Shown: positions 1 to 8,948, counted from the stretch's first letter. The stretch is DNA of 64,000 nucleotides from 67-14 sp035502775 (GCA_035502775.1 DATJUB010000043.1:1-64000), one strand, 5' to 3'. Numbers and translations are program-made. Notes: a model not told the origin generated them from the letters alone.

Positions 1-47
1 TTCTGGGTCGAATCGCACATCTATCTGATGTGCGATTCGACCCAGAA
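1..47. repeat. 20-bp perfect inverted repeat (hairpin)
   Basis: Positions 1-20 and 28-47 are exact reverse complements around a 7-nt loop (21-27). There is no T tract. It could be the terminator of a gene left of the window or a dispersed palindromic repeat; its arms begin TTCTGGGTCG, distantly like the hairpin at 1093-1142. Confidence 0.75.
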
Positions 48-146
48 CCGCTCTTGAGGGCCTGTGCGGACCGATTAGTTCGAGGGTCCGCTCCGGTCCC
101 TGCACCAATCGACACGCACCTTCGGGTGCCTACCGGAGGAATTCAC

Positions 147-518
147 ATGGGTGACCAGGTACTTCATTTCGAGATCATCAGCAAAGACAACGATCAGGCG
201 ATCGCCTTCTACGGCGAGCTGTTCGGCTGGAAGATCGATTCCGACAATCCCTTCAACTACGGCCGGGTCTACGAGGACGACAACGGCGGTGGCATCGGCG
301 GGGGTCTCGGCGCGGCAATGGGCGACTCGCCCGGATACGTGACCGTCTACGTCGACGTGCCCGACTGCGAAGCGGCGCTGGCCAAGGCCGAGAGCCTCGG
401 AGCAGAACGGGTCATGGGTCCGGATGAGATCATGCCGGGCTTCACGATCGGCATCTTCGCCGACCCCGAGGGCAAGATGATCGGTGTCATGCACATGGAA
501 GAGGACCAGACTTCCTGA
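147..518 (+). CDS. VOC (glyoxalase/bleomycin-resistance fold) family protein
   Basis: This is a 123-aa protein of the vicinal oxygen chelate superfamily. The N-terminus (VLHFEIISKDNDQAIAFYGE) is the first beta-alpha-beta unit, and the second half carries the matching FADPEGKMIGVM strand. The start at 147 is chosen because GGAGGA lies 6 nt upstream; the reading frame stays open to position 30 but has no ribosome site there. VOC proteins bind a metal and act as isomerases, dioxygenases or resistance proteins. The substrate cannot be told from sequence. It stands alone ahead of an FKBP gene. Confidence 0.85.
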   Translation: MGDQVLHFEIISKDNDQAIAFYGELFGWKIDSDNPFNYGRVYEDDNGGGIGGGLGAAMGDSPGYVTVYVDVPDCEAALAKAESLGAERVMGPDEIMPGFTIGIFADPEGKMIGVMHMEEDQTS

Positions 519-568
519 GCATCCGGTCGGGGGGCGGTCGCCACGTGACGTTCGTCACGCTCCCCGAC

Positions 569-574
569 TAATAT
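569..574 (+). promoter_or_regulatory. Putative -10 box of a leaderless promoter
   Basis: TAATAT is followed by 7 nt and then ATG at 582, with GTGACG about 18 nt further upstream as a possible -35. This is one example of the window-wide TAnnnT-N6/7-start arrangement described in the findings. Confidence 0.5.
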
Positions 575-581
575 GCCGCGC

Positions 582-1076
582 ATGGATCGTCGAATCGTAA
601 CTCTGATCACTGCCTCTGTCCTGCTCGCGGCCATCGTGGTCGTCGTTCTCGTCGCCGGCAACGGCGACGACTCGGACAAGAATTCCGGAGGCGAGATCAG
701 CAAGGACCTCAGCACGAAGCCGGTCATCGCAGCTTCGAGCGACCTGCCCACCTCACTCGAGACCAAGGACATCGTCGAGGGTGAAGGACCGGCCGCCAAG
801 GACGGCGACACGCTCACCATGCAGTACGTCGGCGTGGTCACCGAGACCGGCAAGGAGTTCGACGCGTCCTGGACCAGCGGTCAGCCCTTCGAGTTCGAGC
901 TCGGTGCGGGCGGCGTGATCAAGGGCTGGGATGAAGGCATCAAGGGCATGAAGGTCGGCGGTCGGCGCGAGCTGATCATCCCGCCGGACCTCGCCTACGG
1001 TGCCGCGGGAAGCCCGCCGGACATCCCGGCGAACGCCACCCTCACCTTTGTGGTCGACCTAACCGACATCAAGTAG
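582..1076 (+). CDS. FKBP-type peptidyl-prolyl cis-trans isomerase, membrane-anchored
   Basis: The 164-aa product has a short hydrophobic N-terminal segment (about residues 5-23, IVTLITASVLLAAIVVVVLV) followed by an acidic linker and one FKBP domain. Family hallmarks are visible: a VVTETGKEFDASW strand, GGVIKGWDEGIKGMKVG, and the RRELIIPPDLAYGAAG loop. FKBPs catalyse proline isomerisation during protein folding. The hydrophobic segment without a lipobox Cys suggests a signal anchor, so it probably acts outside the membrane. ATG 582 is preferred over ATG 573 because 573 lies inside the presumed -10 box. Confidence 0.9.
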   Translation: MDRRIVTLITASVLLAAIVVVVLVAGNGDDSDKNSGGEISKDLSTKPVIAASSDLPTSLETKDIVEGEGPAAKDGDTLTMQYVGVVTETGKEFDASWTSGQPFEFELGAGGVIKGWDEGIKGMKVGGRRELIIPPDLAYGAAGSPPDIPANATLTFVVDLTDIK

Positions 1077-1092
1077 GACCAGTCCAACCGGA

Positions 1093-1142
1093 GTTCTGTC
1101 GCACGCCAGTCCATGACCGGCGGGGATTCAGTGCGACAGAAC
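1093..1142. terminator. Bidirectional hairpin between convergent genes
   Basis: Perfect 12-bp arms (GTTCTGTCGCAC, 1093-1104; its complement, 1131-1142) enclose a 26-nt loop. It sits between the FKBP stop and the convergent helicase stop, so termination is the likely role, although no T tract follows. Confidence 0.55.
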
Positions 1143-1180
1143 CCCCCGTTCGCTCCGGCCGTCCCGCCGCTGGACTTGGG

Positions 1181-2977
1181 TTAGAAACGTTCTTTTCGGA
1201 TCGTGGCCTTTCGGCCCTTGATCCGGCTTGAACGCATCGCCTTGATCACGTCGTCGGCGGCGCCGGTCGGCACCTCGACCAGTGAGAAGTTCTCCTTGAT
1301 CTCGATCGTGCCGATCTGACGGCCGCTGAGGCCACCCTCGTTGGCGATCGCGCCGACCAGATCGCGGGGCGCGACGCTGGCGCTCTTGCCGACGCTGAAG
1401 AACAGCCGGGTGTGATCGCCCGCCGGCTTGTTCGCCCTCGGGTTCTTGCCCTTGTATCCGCCGGGCCGGGAAGAACCGTTCTGGCGTGAACCGTTGCCGT
1501 TGGAGTATCCGCCCTTGCCCTTGGCCCCCACCGGCGGGATCTCCCGCTCGTCGATCTCGAGACCCGAGTTCTCGTGGGCCAGCTTGGCCGCGGCCGCGGC
1601 GATCTCGATCGGATCGAAGCGATTCGGGTCCTCCCCGCCCTCCTTCTGGGCGAGCGATCGGACCAGCTCGAGGTACGGAGCCATCGCCTTGATTCCGGCC
1701 GGGGTGTCGGAACCCTTGACGATCGTCTCGTAGACGGTGGTCCGCGTCGCCTCGAGGCGCTTGGCCTTCAGTTCGGCCACGCTCGGCAGTTCCCTGATCT
1801 CGATCTGGCGCTTGGTCAGACGCTGGATCGCCTTGATGTTCCGCTGTTCGCGCGGCTCGGCGATCGTGATCGCGATGCCTTCCCGGCCGGCCCGGCCGAC
1901 CCGGCCGATGCGGTGGACGTACTGCTCCGGGGAGGTCGGCAGTCCGTAGTTGAAGGCATGGGTCAGATGATCGACATCCAGGCCGCGGGCCGCGACGTCG
2001 GTCGCAACCAGGATCGACGTCGAACCGGCCCGGAGCCGTCCCATCGCCCGGTCTCGCTGCTCCTGGGTCATGCCGCCATGCAGCGCGTCGGCCCGATGGC
2101 CGCGCCGGCCCAGCGTCTCGGTCAGCGAATCGACCTCATGGCGTGTCCGGCAGAAGACGATCGCCGACTTCGGCTGCTCCAGCTCCAGGACCCGGCCGAG
2201 CGCCGCCTGCTTGTGTGGACGGTTGACCAGATGCGCGGTCTCGCGGACCCTCGGGGCCTCACCCTCCTCGACCTTCTCGCGCTTGATCCGGATGCGCACC
2301 GGATCGTTGAGATGGCGCTTCGCCATCGACTCGATCCGCGGCGGCATCGTCGCCGAGAAAAGCATCGTCTGACGCTCTTCGGGAATCGCCGCCATGATCT
2401 CCTCGAGCTCGTCGGCGAAGCCCATGTCGAGCATCTCGTCGGCCTCGTCGAGCACCAGCACCTTCAGCCTGCTGACCTTCATCGAGCCGCGGCGAATGTG
2501 ATCGAGCGCCCGGCCGGGGGTGGCGACCACCACATCCACTCCGCGCTTCAGCGGCCCCAGCTGCTTGCCGATCGGCTGACCGCCGAAGACCGCGAGGATG
2601 CGGGCGCCGATACCGAGGGAATAACCCTGGGTCGACTTGTGAACCTGGATCGCGAGCTCTCGGGTCGGGACGAGGATCAGCGCGGTCGGCTGGTCACCGC
2701 CGCCATCGCGGGCTATCCGCTCGAGCACCGGCAGCGCGAACGCCGCGGTCTTTCCGGTGCCGGTCGCCGCCTGTCCGAGCAGATCGCGTCCGCCGATCGA
2801 CGGCGGGATCGCCTCCCGCTGGATCGGGGTCGGCTCGGAGTATCCGAGTCCGATCACGGTTTTCAGCAGCGAATCGGAAAGGCCGAGACCTTCGAACCCG
2901 ACGGGAGCGGCGCCCTCGACGGGTTCCTCCACGGGGGCGGCGGGAGGTTTCAGGGCAGCGGAAAAAGCAGGGGTCAT
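1181..2977 (-). CDS. DEAD-box ATP-dependent RNA helicase (DeaD/CsdA type)
   Basis: The 598-aa product has a Q motif near FEGLGLSDSLLKTV and TPIQREAIP, Walker A ATGTGKTAAF, the motif LDEADEMLDMGF, SAT, ARGLDVD and YVHRIGRVGRAG. A Gly/Asn/Arg-rich linker follows, then a C-terminal DbpA-type RNA-binding domain (TRLFFSVGKSASV onward). Such helicases remodel structured RNA in ribosome assembly and cold adaptation. ATG 2977 is chosen because the Q-motif region begins shortly after it; the open frame continues to 3721 but overlaps the divergent flavoprotein gene. Its leader contains an intrinsic-terminator-like hairpin, suggesting attenuation. Confidence 0.93.
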   Translation of the reverse strand: MTPAFSAALKPPAAPVEEPVEGAAPVGFEGLGLSDSLLKTVIGLGYSEPTPIQREAIPPSIGGRDLLGQAATGTGKTAAFALPVLERIARDGGGDQPTALILVPTRELAIQVHKSTQGYSLGIGARILAVFGGQPIGKQLGPLKRGVDVVVATPGRALDHIRRGSMKVSRLKVLVLDEADEMLDMGFADELEEIMAAIPEERQTMLFSATMPPRIESMAKRHLNDPVRIRIKREKVEEGEAPRVRETAHLVNRPHKQAALGRVLELEQPKSAIVFCRTRHEVDSLTETLGRRGHRADALHGGMTQEQRDRAMGRLRAGSTSILVATDVAARGLDVDHLTHAFNYGLPTSPEQYVHRIGRVGRAGREGIAITIAEPREQRNIKAIQRLTKRQIEIRELPSVAELKAKRLEATRTTVYETIVKGSDTPAGIKAMAPYLELVRSLAQKEGGEDPNRFDPIEIAAAAAKLAHENSGLEIDEREIPPVGAKGKGGYSNGNGSRQNGSSRPGGYKGKNPRANKPAGDHTRLFFSVGKSASVAPRDLVGAIANEGGLSGRQIGTIEIKENFSLVEVPTGAADDVIKAMRSSRIKGRKATIRKERF

Positions 2978-3004
2978 GGGAAGGCCTAACGAGAAGAGGG
3001 GTAC

Positions 3005-3027
3005 AAAAAAGGCGCACCTGGTGCGCC
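3005..3027 (-). promoter_or_regulatory. Intrinsic-terminator-like hairpin in the helicase leader
   Basis: On the minus strand, GGCGCACC and GGTGCGCC (3027-3011) form a GC-rich hairpin followed directly by six T (3010-3005). It lies about 24 nt before the helicase ATG at 2977. No gene ends here, since the neighbouring gene at 3125 diverges, so this is a terminator inside a 5' leader. A second potential stem (CTGGAA/TTCCAG, 3050-3069) lies upstream. Confidence 0.65.
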
Positions 3028-3124
3028 GAGGGGTCTGACAAGGTAACAGCTGGAACACTCGGATTCCAGTAGGGGTGCGCTTCGGGTAGCGTGATCCTGC
3101 GAGAGGAAACAACGAGAGGCGAGC

Positions 3125-4348
3125 ATGGAGAATGACTTGAAGATCGTGATCGTCGGCGCCGGCCTGACCGCGGCCAAGGCCACCGAGGAGCTTCTGGACC
3201 AGGACTTCGGCGGCGAGATCGTGCCGCTCGGTGACGAGGACGTTCGCCCCTACGAGCGCCCCCCGCTTTCGAAGGAGTTCCTGCGCGGCGAGTCGGATCC
3301 GCCCTTCGTCCACGACGAAGCGTTCTACGAACGGGAACGGATCGAACTCAGGACGGGCGTCGCGGTCAGCTCGATCGATCCCGCCGGCTCGACCGTCTCG
3401 CTCGACGGAGGAGAGACGATCGGGTTCGACCGTCTGCTGATCGCTACCGGGGCCGAGCCGCGCCATCTCGACCTGCCGGGGAGTGCGCTGGAAGGGATCG
3501 TCACCCTGCGCACCCTCGAAGACTCGAAGGCTCTGGGGGCGCGACTCGGCGACGGCCTGAAGGTGGCGGTGATCGGCGCGGGATGGATCGGCTCCGAGGT
3601 GGCCGCCTCGGCCCGGCAGAAGGGATGTGAGGTGACCATGATCGCTCCCGAGACCGTTCCCCTGGAAAGGGTGCTGGGCGAGGAGCTGGGCGCCTTCTAT
3701 CGCGATGTGCACACCGATCACGGTGTCCGGTTCCTGGGTGAGACCGCGACCACCGGGTTCAACGGATCCGAGCGGGTGGAATCAGTATCGACCGACAGGC
3801 ACGGCGACGTGCCGGCCGATCTCGTCGTGGTCGGCGTCGGGGTCAGCCCCAGGGCCGGGCTGGCCGAGGCGGCCGGAATAGCCACCGAGAACGGGATCCT
3901 GGTCGACGCTTCGCTCGAGACCGACCTCCCCGGGATTTTCGCAGCGGGCGACGTGGCCAACGCCTGGAATCCGTTTTACGAGCGGCGGATCCGGGTGGAG
4001 CATTGGGCCAACGCCCGCCGCCAGGGCGCCGCGGCCGCGCGTTCGATGCTGGGACAGAAGGTCGAGTTCGACGAGATCCCCTACTTCTACTCCGACCAGT
4101 ACGACGTCGGAATGGAGTACGTCGGCTTCGCGGCCGAGTGGGACGAGATCGTCTACCGGGGCGACGTCGCCGCCCGCGAGTTCATCGCGTTCTGGCTGAA
4201 GGACGGACGGATCGCCGCCGGCATGAACGTGAACGTGTGGGATGTCAGTGAGACGATTCGCGACCTGATCAGAGCCCGGGCCGAGATCGACCCGGTGCGG
4301 CTCGCCGACCCGGAGACCGATCTCGCCTCCATGGTGCCGGACGGATGA
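3125..4348 (+). CDS. FAD/NAD(P)-dependent ferredoxin-reductase-like oxidoreductase
   Basis: This is a 407-aa two-dinucleotide-binding-domain flavoprotein. The FAD motif is IVIVGAGLTAAKATEEL at the N-terminus, the NAD motif is VAVIGAGWIGSEVA near residue 143, and IFAAGDVANA is the second FAD motif near residue 262. The C-terminal part matches the Reductase_C domain of oxygenase-coupled ferredoxin reductases. It probably passes electrons from NAD(P)H to a ferredoxin, but no ferredoxin or P450 gene is adjacent. An AG-rich ribosome site (CGAGAGGCGAGC) precedes ATG 3125. CobQ follows after 10 bp and may be co-transcribed. Confidence 0.88.
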   Translation: MENDLKIVIVGAGLTAAKATEELLDQDFGGEIVPLGDEDVRPYERPPLSKEFLRGESDPPFVHDEAFYERERIELRTGVAVSSIDPAGSTVSLDGGETIGFDRLLIATGAEPRHLDLPGSALEGIVTLRTLEDSKALGARLGDGLKVAVIGAGWIGSEVAASARQKGCEVTMIAPETVPLERVLGEELGAFYRDVHTDHGVRFLGETATTGFNGSERVESVSTDRHGDVPADLVVVGVGVSPRAGLAEAAGIATENGILVDASLETDLPGIFAAGDVANAWNPFYERRIRVEHWANARRQGAAAARSMLGQKVEFDEIPYFYSDQYDVGMEYVGFAAEWDEIVYRGDVAAREFIAFWLKDGRIAAGMNVNVWDVSETIRDLIRARAEIDPVRLADPETDLASMVPDG

Positions 4349-4358
4349 GGGCATCCGG

Positions 4359-5813
4359 TTGAACGCGATCATGGTCCAGGGCACATCGAGCTGGGCCGGG
4401 AAGAGCCTGATCACGACCGCGCTGTGCCGTCACTTCTCGCGGCGGGGCCTGCGGGTGGCACCGTTCAAGGCGCAGAACATGTCGAACAACGCCCGGGTGG
4501 TCGCCGGCGGTGAGATCGGCACGGCCCAGTACCTGCAGGCGATCGCGGCACGGGCGACGCCCGACGTCCGCATGAACCCGGTGCTGATCAAGCCCGAGGG
4601 TGACACCCGCAGCCAGGTCGTGATCAACGGAACCCCCGACCCGGACGTGGCCGCGATTCCGTGGCGGGACCGTTCCCCCCGGCTCTGGCCGACGATGGAA
4701 TCGAGCCTGCGTTCCCTGATGAGGGAATACGACATCGTCATCCTCGAAGGTGCCGGCAGCCCGGCCGAGATCAACCTCTCGGACTGTGACATGACCAACC
4801 TCCGGGCAGCCGAGGCCGCCGACGCGGCGGTGCTGATGGTCACCGACATCAACCGGGGTGGCGCCTTCGCCCACCTCTACGGCACCTGGGGCCTGATGAC
4901 GCCGGAGGACCGCGCCCGGATCTCGGGCTTCATCCTCAACCGCTTCCGGGGCGATCCCGGCCTGCTCTCACCCGCACCGGAACGTCTCACCGAACTGACC
5001 GGCGTGCCCTTCGTCGGACTGGTGCCATGGCTGCGGCATGAACTGCCGGACGAGGACGGCGTCGCCACACCGCGGCCGGATCCGGACTCGGCCCGGCCGG
5101 TGGTCCGGGTCGTCCACTACCCGACGGCCTCCAACCTCGATGAGCTGAAACCGCTCGAACGGGTGGCGGACCTGCGCTTCATCCGGGATCCGGCCGACCT
5201 GGCCGACGCCGACCTGATCCTGCTGCCCGGTTCGAAGCATGTCGCGGAGGACCTCGGCTGGCTGAGGGACGCCGGGTTCGAGGACCGGCTGAGACGAGCG
5301 GCCGCGGCCGGCACGCGGATCCTCGGGATCTGCGGTGGACTGCAGATGCTGGGAGAGCGGATCAGCGATCCCGCCGGCGTCGACGGAACCGCCGCCGGTC
5401 TCGGCCTGCTGCCGGTCCGAACCGAGTTCCGGAGCGACAAGCTGACCGAACGGGCGGCCGTCTCGTTCGTCGCCGAGATGCCCGGACCGTGGTCGGCGCT
5501 GGCCGGCCTCGAGTGGACCGGCTACGAGATCCGGCACGGCCGCACGGCGTCCCCCGACGGATCGGCGGCGGTCCTCCACGACCGCCGGGGCTGGGCCGCG
5601 GGATCCGTGCTCGGCATCACCCTCCACGGCATCTTCGAAGATCCCGAGATCGTCCGCACGATGTTCGCCGGCGAAACCGCCTTCTCGCTCGATCGTGTGA
5701 TCGACGACCTGACCGACCGGGTCATGGCCTCACTGGACATCGAAGCGATCGACCGGATCGCCGGACTCACCGCCGCCGCGGCCGGAGTTCAGACGGCCGC
5801 CGACTCCGGATAG
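4359..5813 (+). CDS. cobQ: Cobyric acid synthase
   Basis: The 484-aa enzyme amidates side chains b, d, e and g of adenosylcobyrinic acid a,c-diamide using glutamine and ATP. The N-terminal MinD-like domain carries the P-loop variant GTSSWAGKSL, then FKAQNMSNNARV, typical of CobQ. The C-terminal class I glutamine amidotransferase domain has the nucleophile Cys in GICGGLQMLGE and the His in TLHGIFED. Start is TTG 4359 or ATG 4371. It is 10 bp from the flavoprotein gene; no other cobalamin gene and no cobalamin riboswitch are seen in the window. Confidence 0.95.
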   Translation: MNAIMVQGTSSWAGKSLITTALCRHFSRRGLRVAPFKAQNMSNNARVVAGGEIGTAQYLQAIAARATPDVRMNPVLIKPEGDTRSQVVINGTPDPDVAAIPWRDRSPRLWPTMESSLRSLMREYDIVILEGAGSPAEINLSDCDMTNLRAAEAADAAVLMVTDINRGGAFAHLYGTWGLMTPEDRARISGFILNRFRGDPGLLSPAPERLTELTGVPFVGLVPWLRHELPDEDGVATPRPDPDSARPVVRVVHYPTASNLDELKPLERVADLRFIRDPADLADADLILLPGSKHVAEDLGWLRDAGFEDRLRRAAAAGTRILGICGGLQMLGERISDPAGVDGTAAGLGLLPVRTEFRSDKLTERAAVSFVAEMPGPWSALAGLEWTGYEIRHGRTASPDGSAAVLHDRRGWAAGSVLGITLHGIFEDPEIVRTMFAGETAFSLDRVIDDLTDRVMASLDIEAIDRIAGLTAAAAGVQTAADSG

Positions 5814-6169
5814 ACGATCTGCTGCACGGCCCAGCCGTTGCCGTCGGGGTCCGCGAAGAACACGAACCGACCCCACGGGAAATCCTGAACCTCACCGGCT
5901 TCGACCCCGGCCTCCAGCAGGTGGCTCCTGGCGGCGTCGGCGTCCTCGACCACCATCTGGATTCCCCGCACCGAACCGGGCTCGGCCTCGGTGATTCCCT
6001 TGCCGATCGCGATCGAGCAGGCTGAACCGGGAGGTGTCAGCTGAACGAACCGGACCTCCTCACTCACCGTGAAATCGTGATCCGGATTGAATCCGATCCT
6101 CTCGTAGAACTCCTTGGCGCGATCGATGTCGGTCACGGGGACCGCGATCAGCTCGATTTTCCAGTCCAT
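5789..6169 (-). CDS. VOC family (glyoxalase-like) protein
   Basis: This 126-aa protein starts MDWKIELIAVPVTDIDRAKE, a VOC first module, and ends with FVFFADPDGNGWAVQQI, the second. GGAAAGGAAAC directly precedes ATG 6169. Its first 22 bp overlap the end of the GGDEF/EAL gene, so the two are translationally coupled and co-expressed. Its 3' end overlaps the convergent cobQ end by 25 bp. The substrate is unknown. Confidence 0.87.
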   Translation of the reverse strand: MDWKIELIAVPVTDIDRAKEFYERIGFNPDHDFTVSEEVRFVQLTPPGSACSIAIGKGITEAEPGSVRGIQMVVEDADAARSHLLEAGVEAGEVQDFPWGRFVFFADPDGNGWAVQQIVYPESAAV

Positions 6170-8262
6170 GTTTCCTTTCCATTCATCTGGCCGGGTCCAT
6201 CCCGCAGGATGTCCTCGACGGGTCCGGGACGGCCGATGTGGAACCCCTGGGCGTAGTCCACACCCGCCTCGATCAATGCCTCCAATGTCGCCTCGTCCTC
6301 CACGTACTCGGCGATCGTCTTCTTCTTCAGGGCCTTGGCCAGGGTCACGATCACCTCGATGATGCAGTCGTCGGTGTGGCTTCGCGGGGGAGCCACGAAT
6401 TCACCGTCGATCTTCAGGTACTCGGCCGGGATCCGCTTCAGATAGGCGAACGAGCCGAAACCTGTGCCGAAATCGTCGAGCGCGAACGAACTGCCGAAGC
6501 GATGCAGCGCGATCGCGAACTTCTGGGCGCGTTCGATGTTGACGATCGCCGAGGTCTCGGTGACTTCGATCATCAGCCGGCCGGGATCGAAAGTGCCCTG
6601 TTCGAGCCGGGTGCGCAGCAGCTCCAGCAGCTGGTCGTCGTCGAGGGACTGTGCCGATACGTTGACGGCCAGGCTCAGATCCGTCTCTTCCAGCAGATCG
6701 AGCGCGGATCCGACCACCCAGCGATCGATCTCGTGGATCAGGCCGTGCCTCTCGGCGATCCCGAGGAACGCGCCGGGCGCCGTGATCCCCCGGTCGTCCC
6801 TCATCCGCAGCAGCACCTCGTGCTTCGCGACCCGCCGGGTGCTCAGGTCGATGATCGGCTGCAGGTAGAGCACGAATCCGTCATCGGTCAATGCCCTGCG
6901 GATGCGCTCCTCCCAGTCGAGCCGGGACTCGTAGGCGGTCGGCCGATCATGGCTGGTGGCCGAGACGTAGCGGTCGCGGCCGCCGTCCTTGGCTTCGTAG
7001 AGCGCCCGGTCGGCGTCGGCCAGCAGGGCGGCCGAGTCCTCCGCCCCCAGGTTGGTGAAACACGCGACACCGATACTGGTCGTGATCGAGATCGGACTTC
7101 CCTCGATCAGCCCCGTCTGGCCGCGCAGCAGCTTCAGGATCTGGTTGGCGACCTCGACCGCACCGTCACCGCTGACCCCGGGAAGCAGGACGCCGAACTC
7201 GTCTCCGCCCAGACGGGCGACGACACCGCCCTCGCCGACGTGATCGGTCAGCAGGCGCCCGACGTTGGTCAGCAGTTCGTCGCTGCCCAGGTATCCGAAG
7301 GCATCGTTCACATACTTGAAGTTGTCGAGGTCCAGGACCAGAACCGCGCCCATCGAAGGCCCGCCGTTTCCTGTGCCGAGCAGGCGCTCCAGTTCCTCCT
7401 GGAAACGGCGGCGGTTGATCAGGCCGGTGAGCGTGTCGTGGTCCGCGTACTCCCTGAGCTGTCGCTCCGCCTCTTTCGCCTCGGTGATGTCGCGCGCGAT
7501 TATCGACATGCCGATCAGCTCGCCGGACGCGTCCAGGACCGGAGAGCAGCCGACGGCGAGCCGCAGCGAGGTCCCGTCGCGGTGGTAGCGCAGCGCGTCG
7601 TAGAAGAGGTTCTCGCGGGATCCGGACTTGATCAGCTCGAGCACCGCCAGGTTCTCCCCGGCCTGTTCCTCGGGAAGGACATCGCCGACGAACCTGCCGA
7701 TCATGTCCTCGGCCCGGTAGCCGAGGAGCTTCTCGGCACCCGGACTCCAGCTGACGAACCGGCCCTCCAGGTCCTGCGAGATGATCGCGTCGGTCGAGGA
7801 ACTGACCACGGCGGCCAGCTGCGACCGGGCCCTTTCGGCCTCGATCGTCTCGGTGACGTCGCCGCATACGCCGATCATCCGCAGCGGCCGGCCCTCGTCA
7901 TCGGCGACGACACTGCCCTGGGTCGCCAGCAGGAACTCGGATCCATCGCCCTTCAGGGCACGTTTGACGTCTTCCCAGGGATTCAGGGTCTCGAGCGTGC
8001 CGCTGATCCGGCGGACCGCCGACTCCCGGTCTTCGGGATGGATCCTGGAGATGTATCCCTCGTAGGAGGGTTCGACCGACCCGATATCCAGCCCGAACAC
8101 CCGGAACATCTGGTCGGACCAGATGACATCGCCCGTGGCGATGTCCCATTCCCAGCTCCCGCGGCCCGAGATCCGCTCGGCCTCGCCGAGGCGATCCCTG
8201 GTGGCCCGCAGTTCGGTGACCGCGTATTCGAGCCCGGTGATGTCCGATTCTTTCCCCGACAT
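6148..8262 (-). CDS. PAS-PAS-GGDEF-EAL cyclic-di-GMP signalling protein
   Basis: The roughly 704-aa cytosolic protein has two PAS domains (first near SGRGSWEWDIATGD, second near SSSTDAIISQDLEGR), then GGDEF with an intact LGGDEFG active site, then an EAL domain. The EAL signature reads EVL (KHEVLLRM); other phosphodiesterase positions are kept (NVSAQ, IEVTE, LDDFGTG, YLKIDG, AEYVED). GGDEF makes c-di-GMP and EAL degrades it, so either activity may dominate. AGGAGG abuts ATG 8265 and lies 3 nt from ATG 8262; an upstream ATG at 8301 has no ribosome site. No transmembrane segment is seen. Confidence 0.93.
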   Translation of the reverse strand: MSGKESDITGLEYAVTELRATRDRLGEAERISGRGSWEWDIATGDVIWSDQMFRVFGLDIGSVEPSYEGYISRIHPEDRESAVRRISGTLETLNPWEDVKRALKGDGSEFLLATQGSVVADDEGRPLRMIGVCGDVTETIEAERARSQLAAVVSSSTDAIISQDLEGRFVSWSPGAEKLLGYRAEDMIGRFVGDVLPEEQAGENLAVLELIKSGSRENLFYDALRYHRDGTSLRLAVGCSPVLDASGELIGMSIIARDITEAKEAERQLREYADHDTLTGLINRRRFQEELERLLGTGNGGPSMGAVLVLDLDNFKYVNDAFGYLGSDELLTNVGRLLTDHVGEGGVVARLGGDEFGVLLPGVSGDGAVEVANQILKLLRGQTGLIEGSPISITTSIGVACFTNLGAEDSAALLADADRALYEAKDGGRDRYVSATSHDRPTAYESRLDWEERIRRALTDDGFVLYLQPIIDLSTRRVAKHEVLLRMRDDRGITAPGAFLGIAERHGLIHEIDRWVVGSALDLLEETDLSLAVNVSAQSLDDDQLLELLRTRLEQGTFDPGRLMIEVTETSAIVNIERAQKFAIALHRFGSSFALDDFGTGFGSFAYLKRIPAEYLKIDGEFVAPPRSHTDDCIIEVIVTLAKALKKKTIAEYVEDEATLEALIEAGVDYAQGFHIGRPGPVEDILRDGPGQMNGKETWTGKSS

Positions 8263-8414
8263 CATCCTCCTGTCTTGACCGTTCGCCCGCGAAACCACCA
8301 TCGCCGACGGTGTTCGATAAGCCGAAGTTTCACCTTAGCTCGGATCATCCGGAGTGGCAACAGCGTTCACCGTCCGGACACGGGAGTTGCGCGGCGAAGC
8401 AATATGGTTCCGCC

Positions 8415-8918
8415 ATGGACGTGATCGACGAACTGCTCGCGAACAACCGGAACTTCGCGGATTCCCTGCCCCATCAGCATCTCGACGTGCATCCCCAGCG
8501 GCAGCTGGCGGTCGTCACCTGCATGGATTCGCGGCTCGACGTGTTCCAGGCGCTCGGCCTCGAACATGGCGAGGCCCACATTCTGCGCAACGCCGGCGGC
8601 GTGATCACCGACGACGTGATCCGCTCGCTCGCCGTTTCCCAGCGCCGGCTCGGTACCCGCGAGATCATGCTGATCCACCACACCGACTGCGGCATGCAGA
8701 AGCTGACCGACGATGGTTTCCGGGCGGAGCTTCAGGACGCGACCGGGACCGCGCCCTCTTTTGCGATCGAGTCCTTCACCGATCTGGACTCGGATGTGCG
8801 CCAGTCGATCCTGAGGGTTCGCCGCTCGGCCTTCCTGCTCCACACCGATTCGGTACGGGGCTTCATCTACGACGTCGACGGCCACGAGCTGCGAGAGGTC
8901 ACGGTCGAAGCGGACTGA
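8415..8918 (+). CDS. Beta-class carbonic anhydrase
   Basis: The 167-aa protein interconverts CO2 and bicarbonate. The zinc-site motifs are CMDSRLD (Cys, Asp-Arg dyad) and HHTDCGM (His and Cys ligands), spaced as in small Rv1284-like beta enzymes. ATG 8415 is chosen because TATGGT lies 6 nt upstream, consistent with a leaderless transcript; the frame is open to 8310 but that extension looks non-coding. It is followed 30 bp later by a MFS gene with its own -10 box, so co-transcription is not required. Confidence 0.92.
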   Translation: MDVIDELLANNRNFADSLPHQHLDVHPQRQLAVVTCMDSRLDVFQALGLEHGEAHILRNAGGVITDDVIRSLAVSQRRLGTREIMLIHHTDCGMQKLTDDGFRAELQDATGTAPSFAIESFTDLDSDVRQSILRVRRSAFLLHTDSVRGFIYDVDGHELREVTVEAD

Positions 8919-8948
8919 CCGGTGACACGCTGGTCGTAGACTCGGCGG

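Noticed and set aside
2978..3721. N-terminal extension of the helicase frame to 3721
   Set aside because: The extension is antisense to the flavoprotein gene and has no family match; the Q motif begins shortly after ATG 2977.
4349..4370. Cobalamin riboswitch ahead of cobQ
   Set aside because: Only 10 bp separate cobQ from the flavoprotein gene, too short for the riboswitch, and none is seen ahead of the flavoprotein gene.
6238..8424. 728-codon plus-strand open frame
   Set aside because: It is antisense to the PAS-GGDEF-EAL gene; composition is low-complexity Arg/Gln/Val typical of GC-rich shadow frames and no domain is visible.
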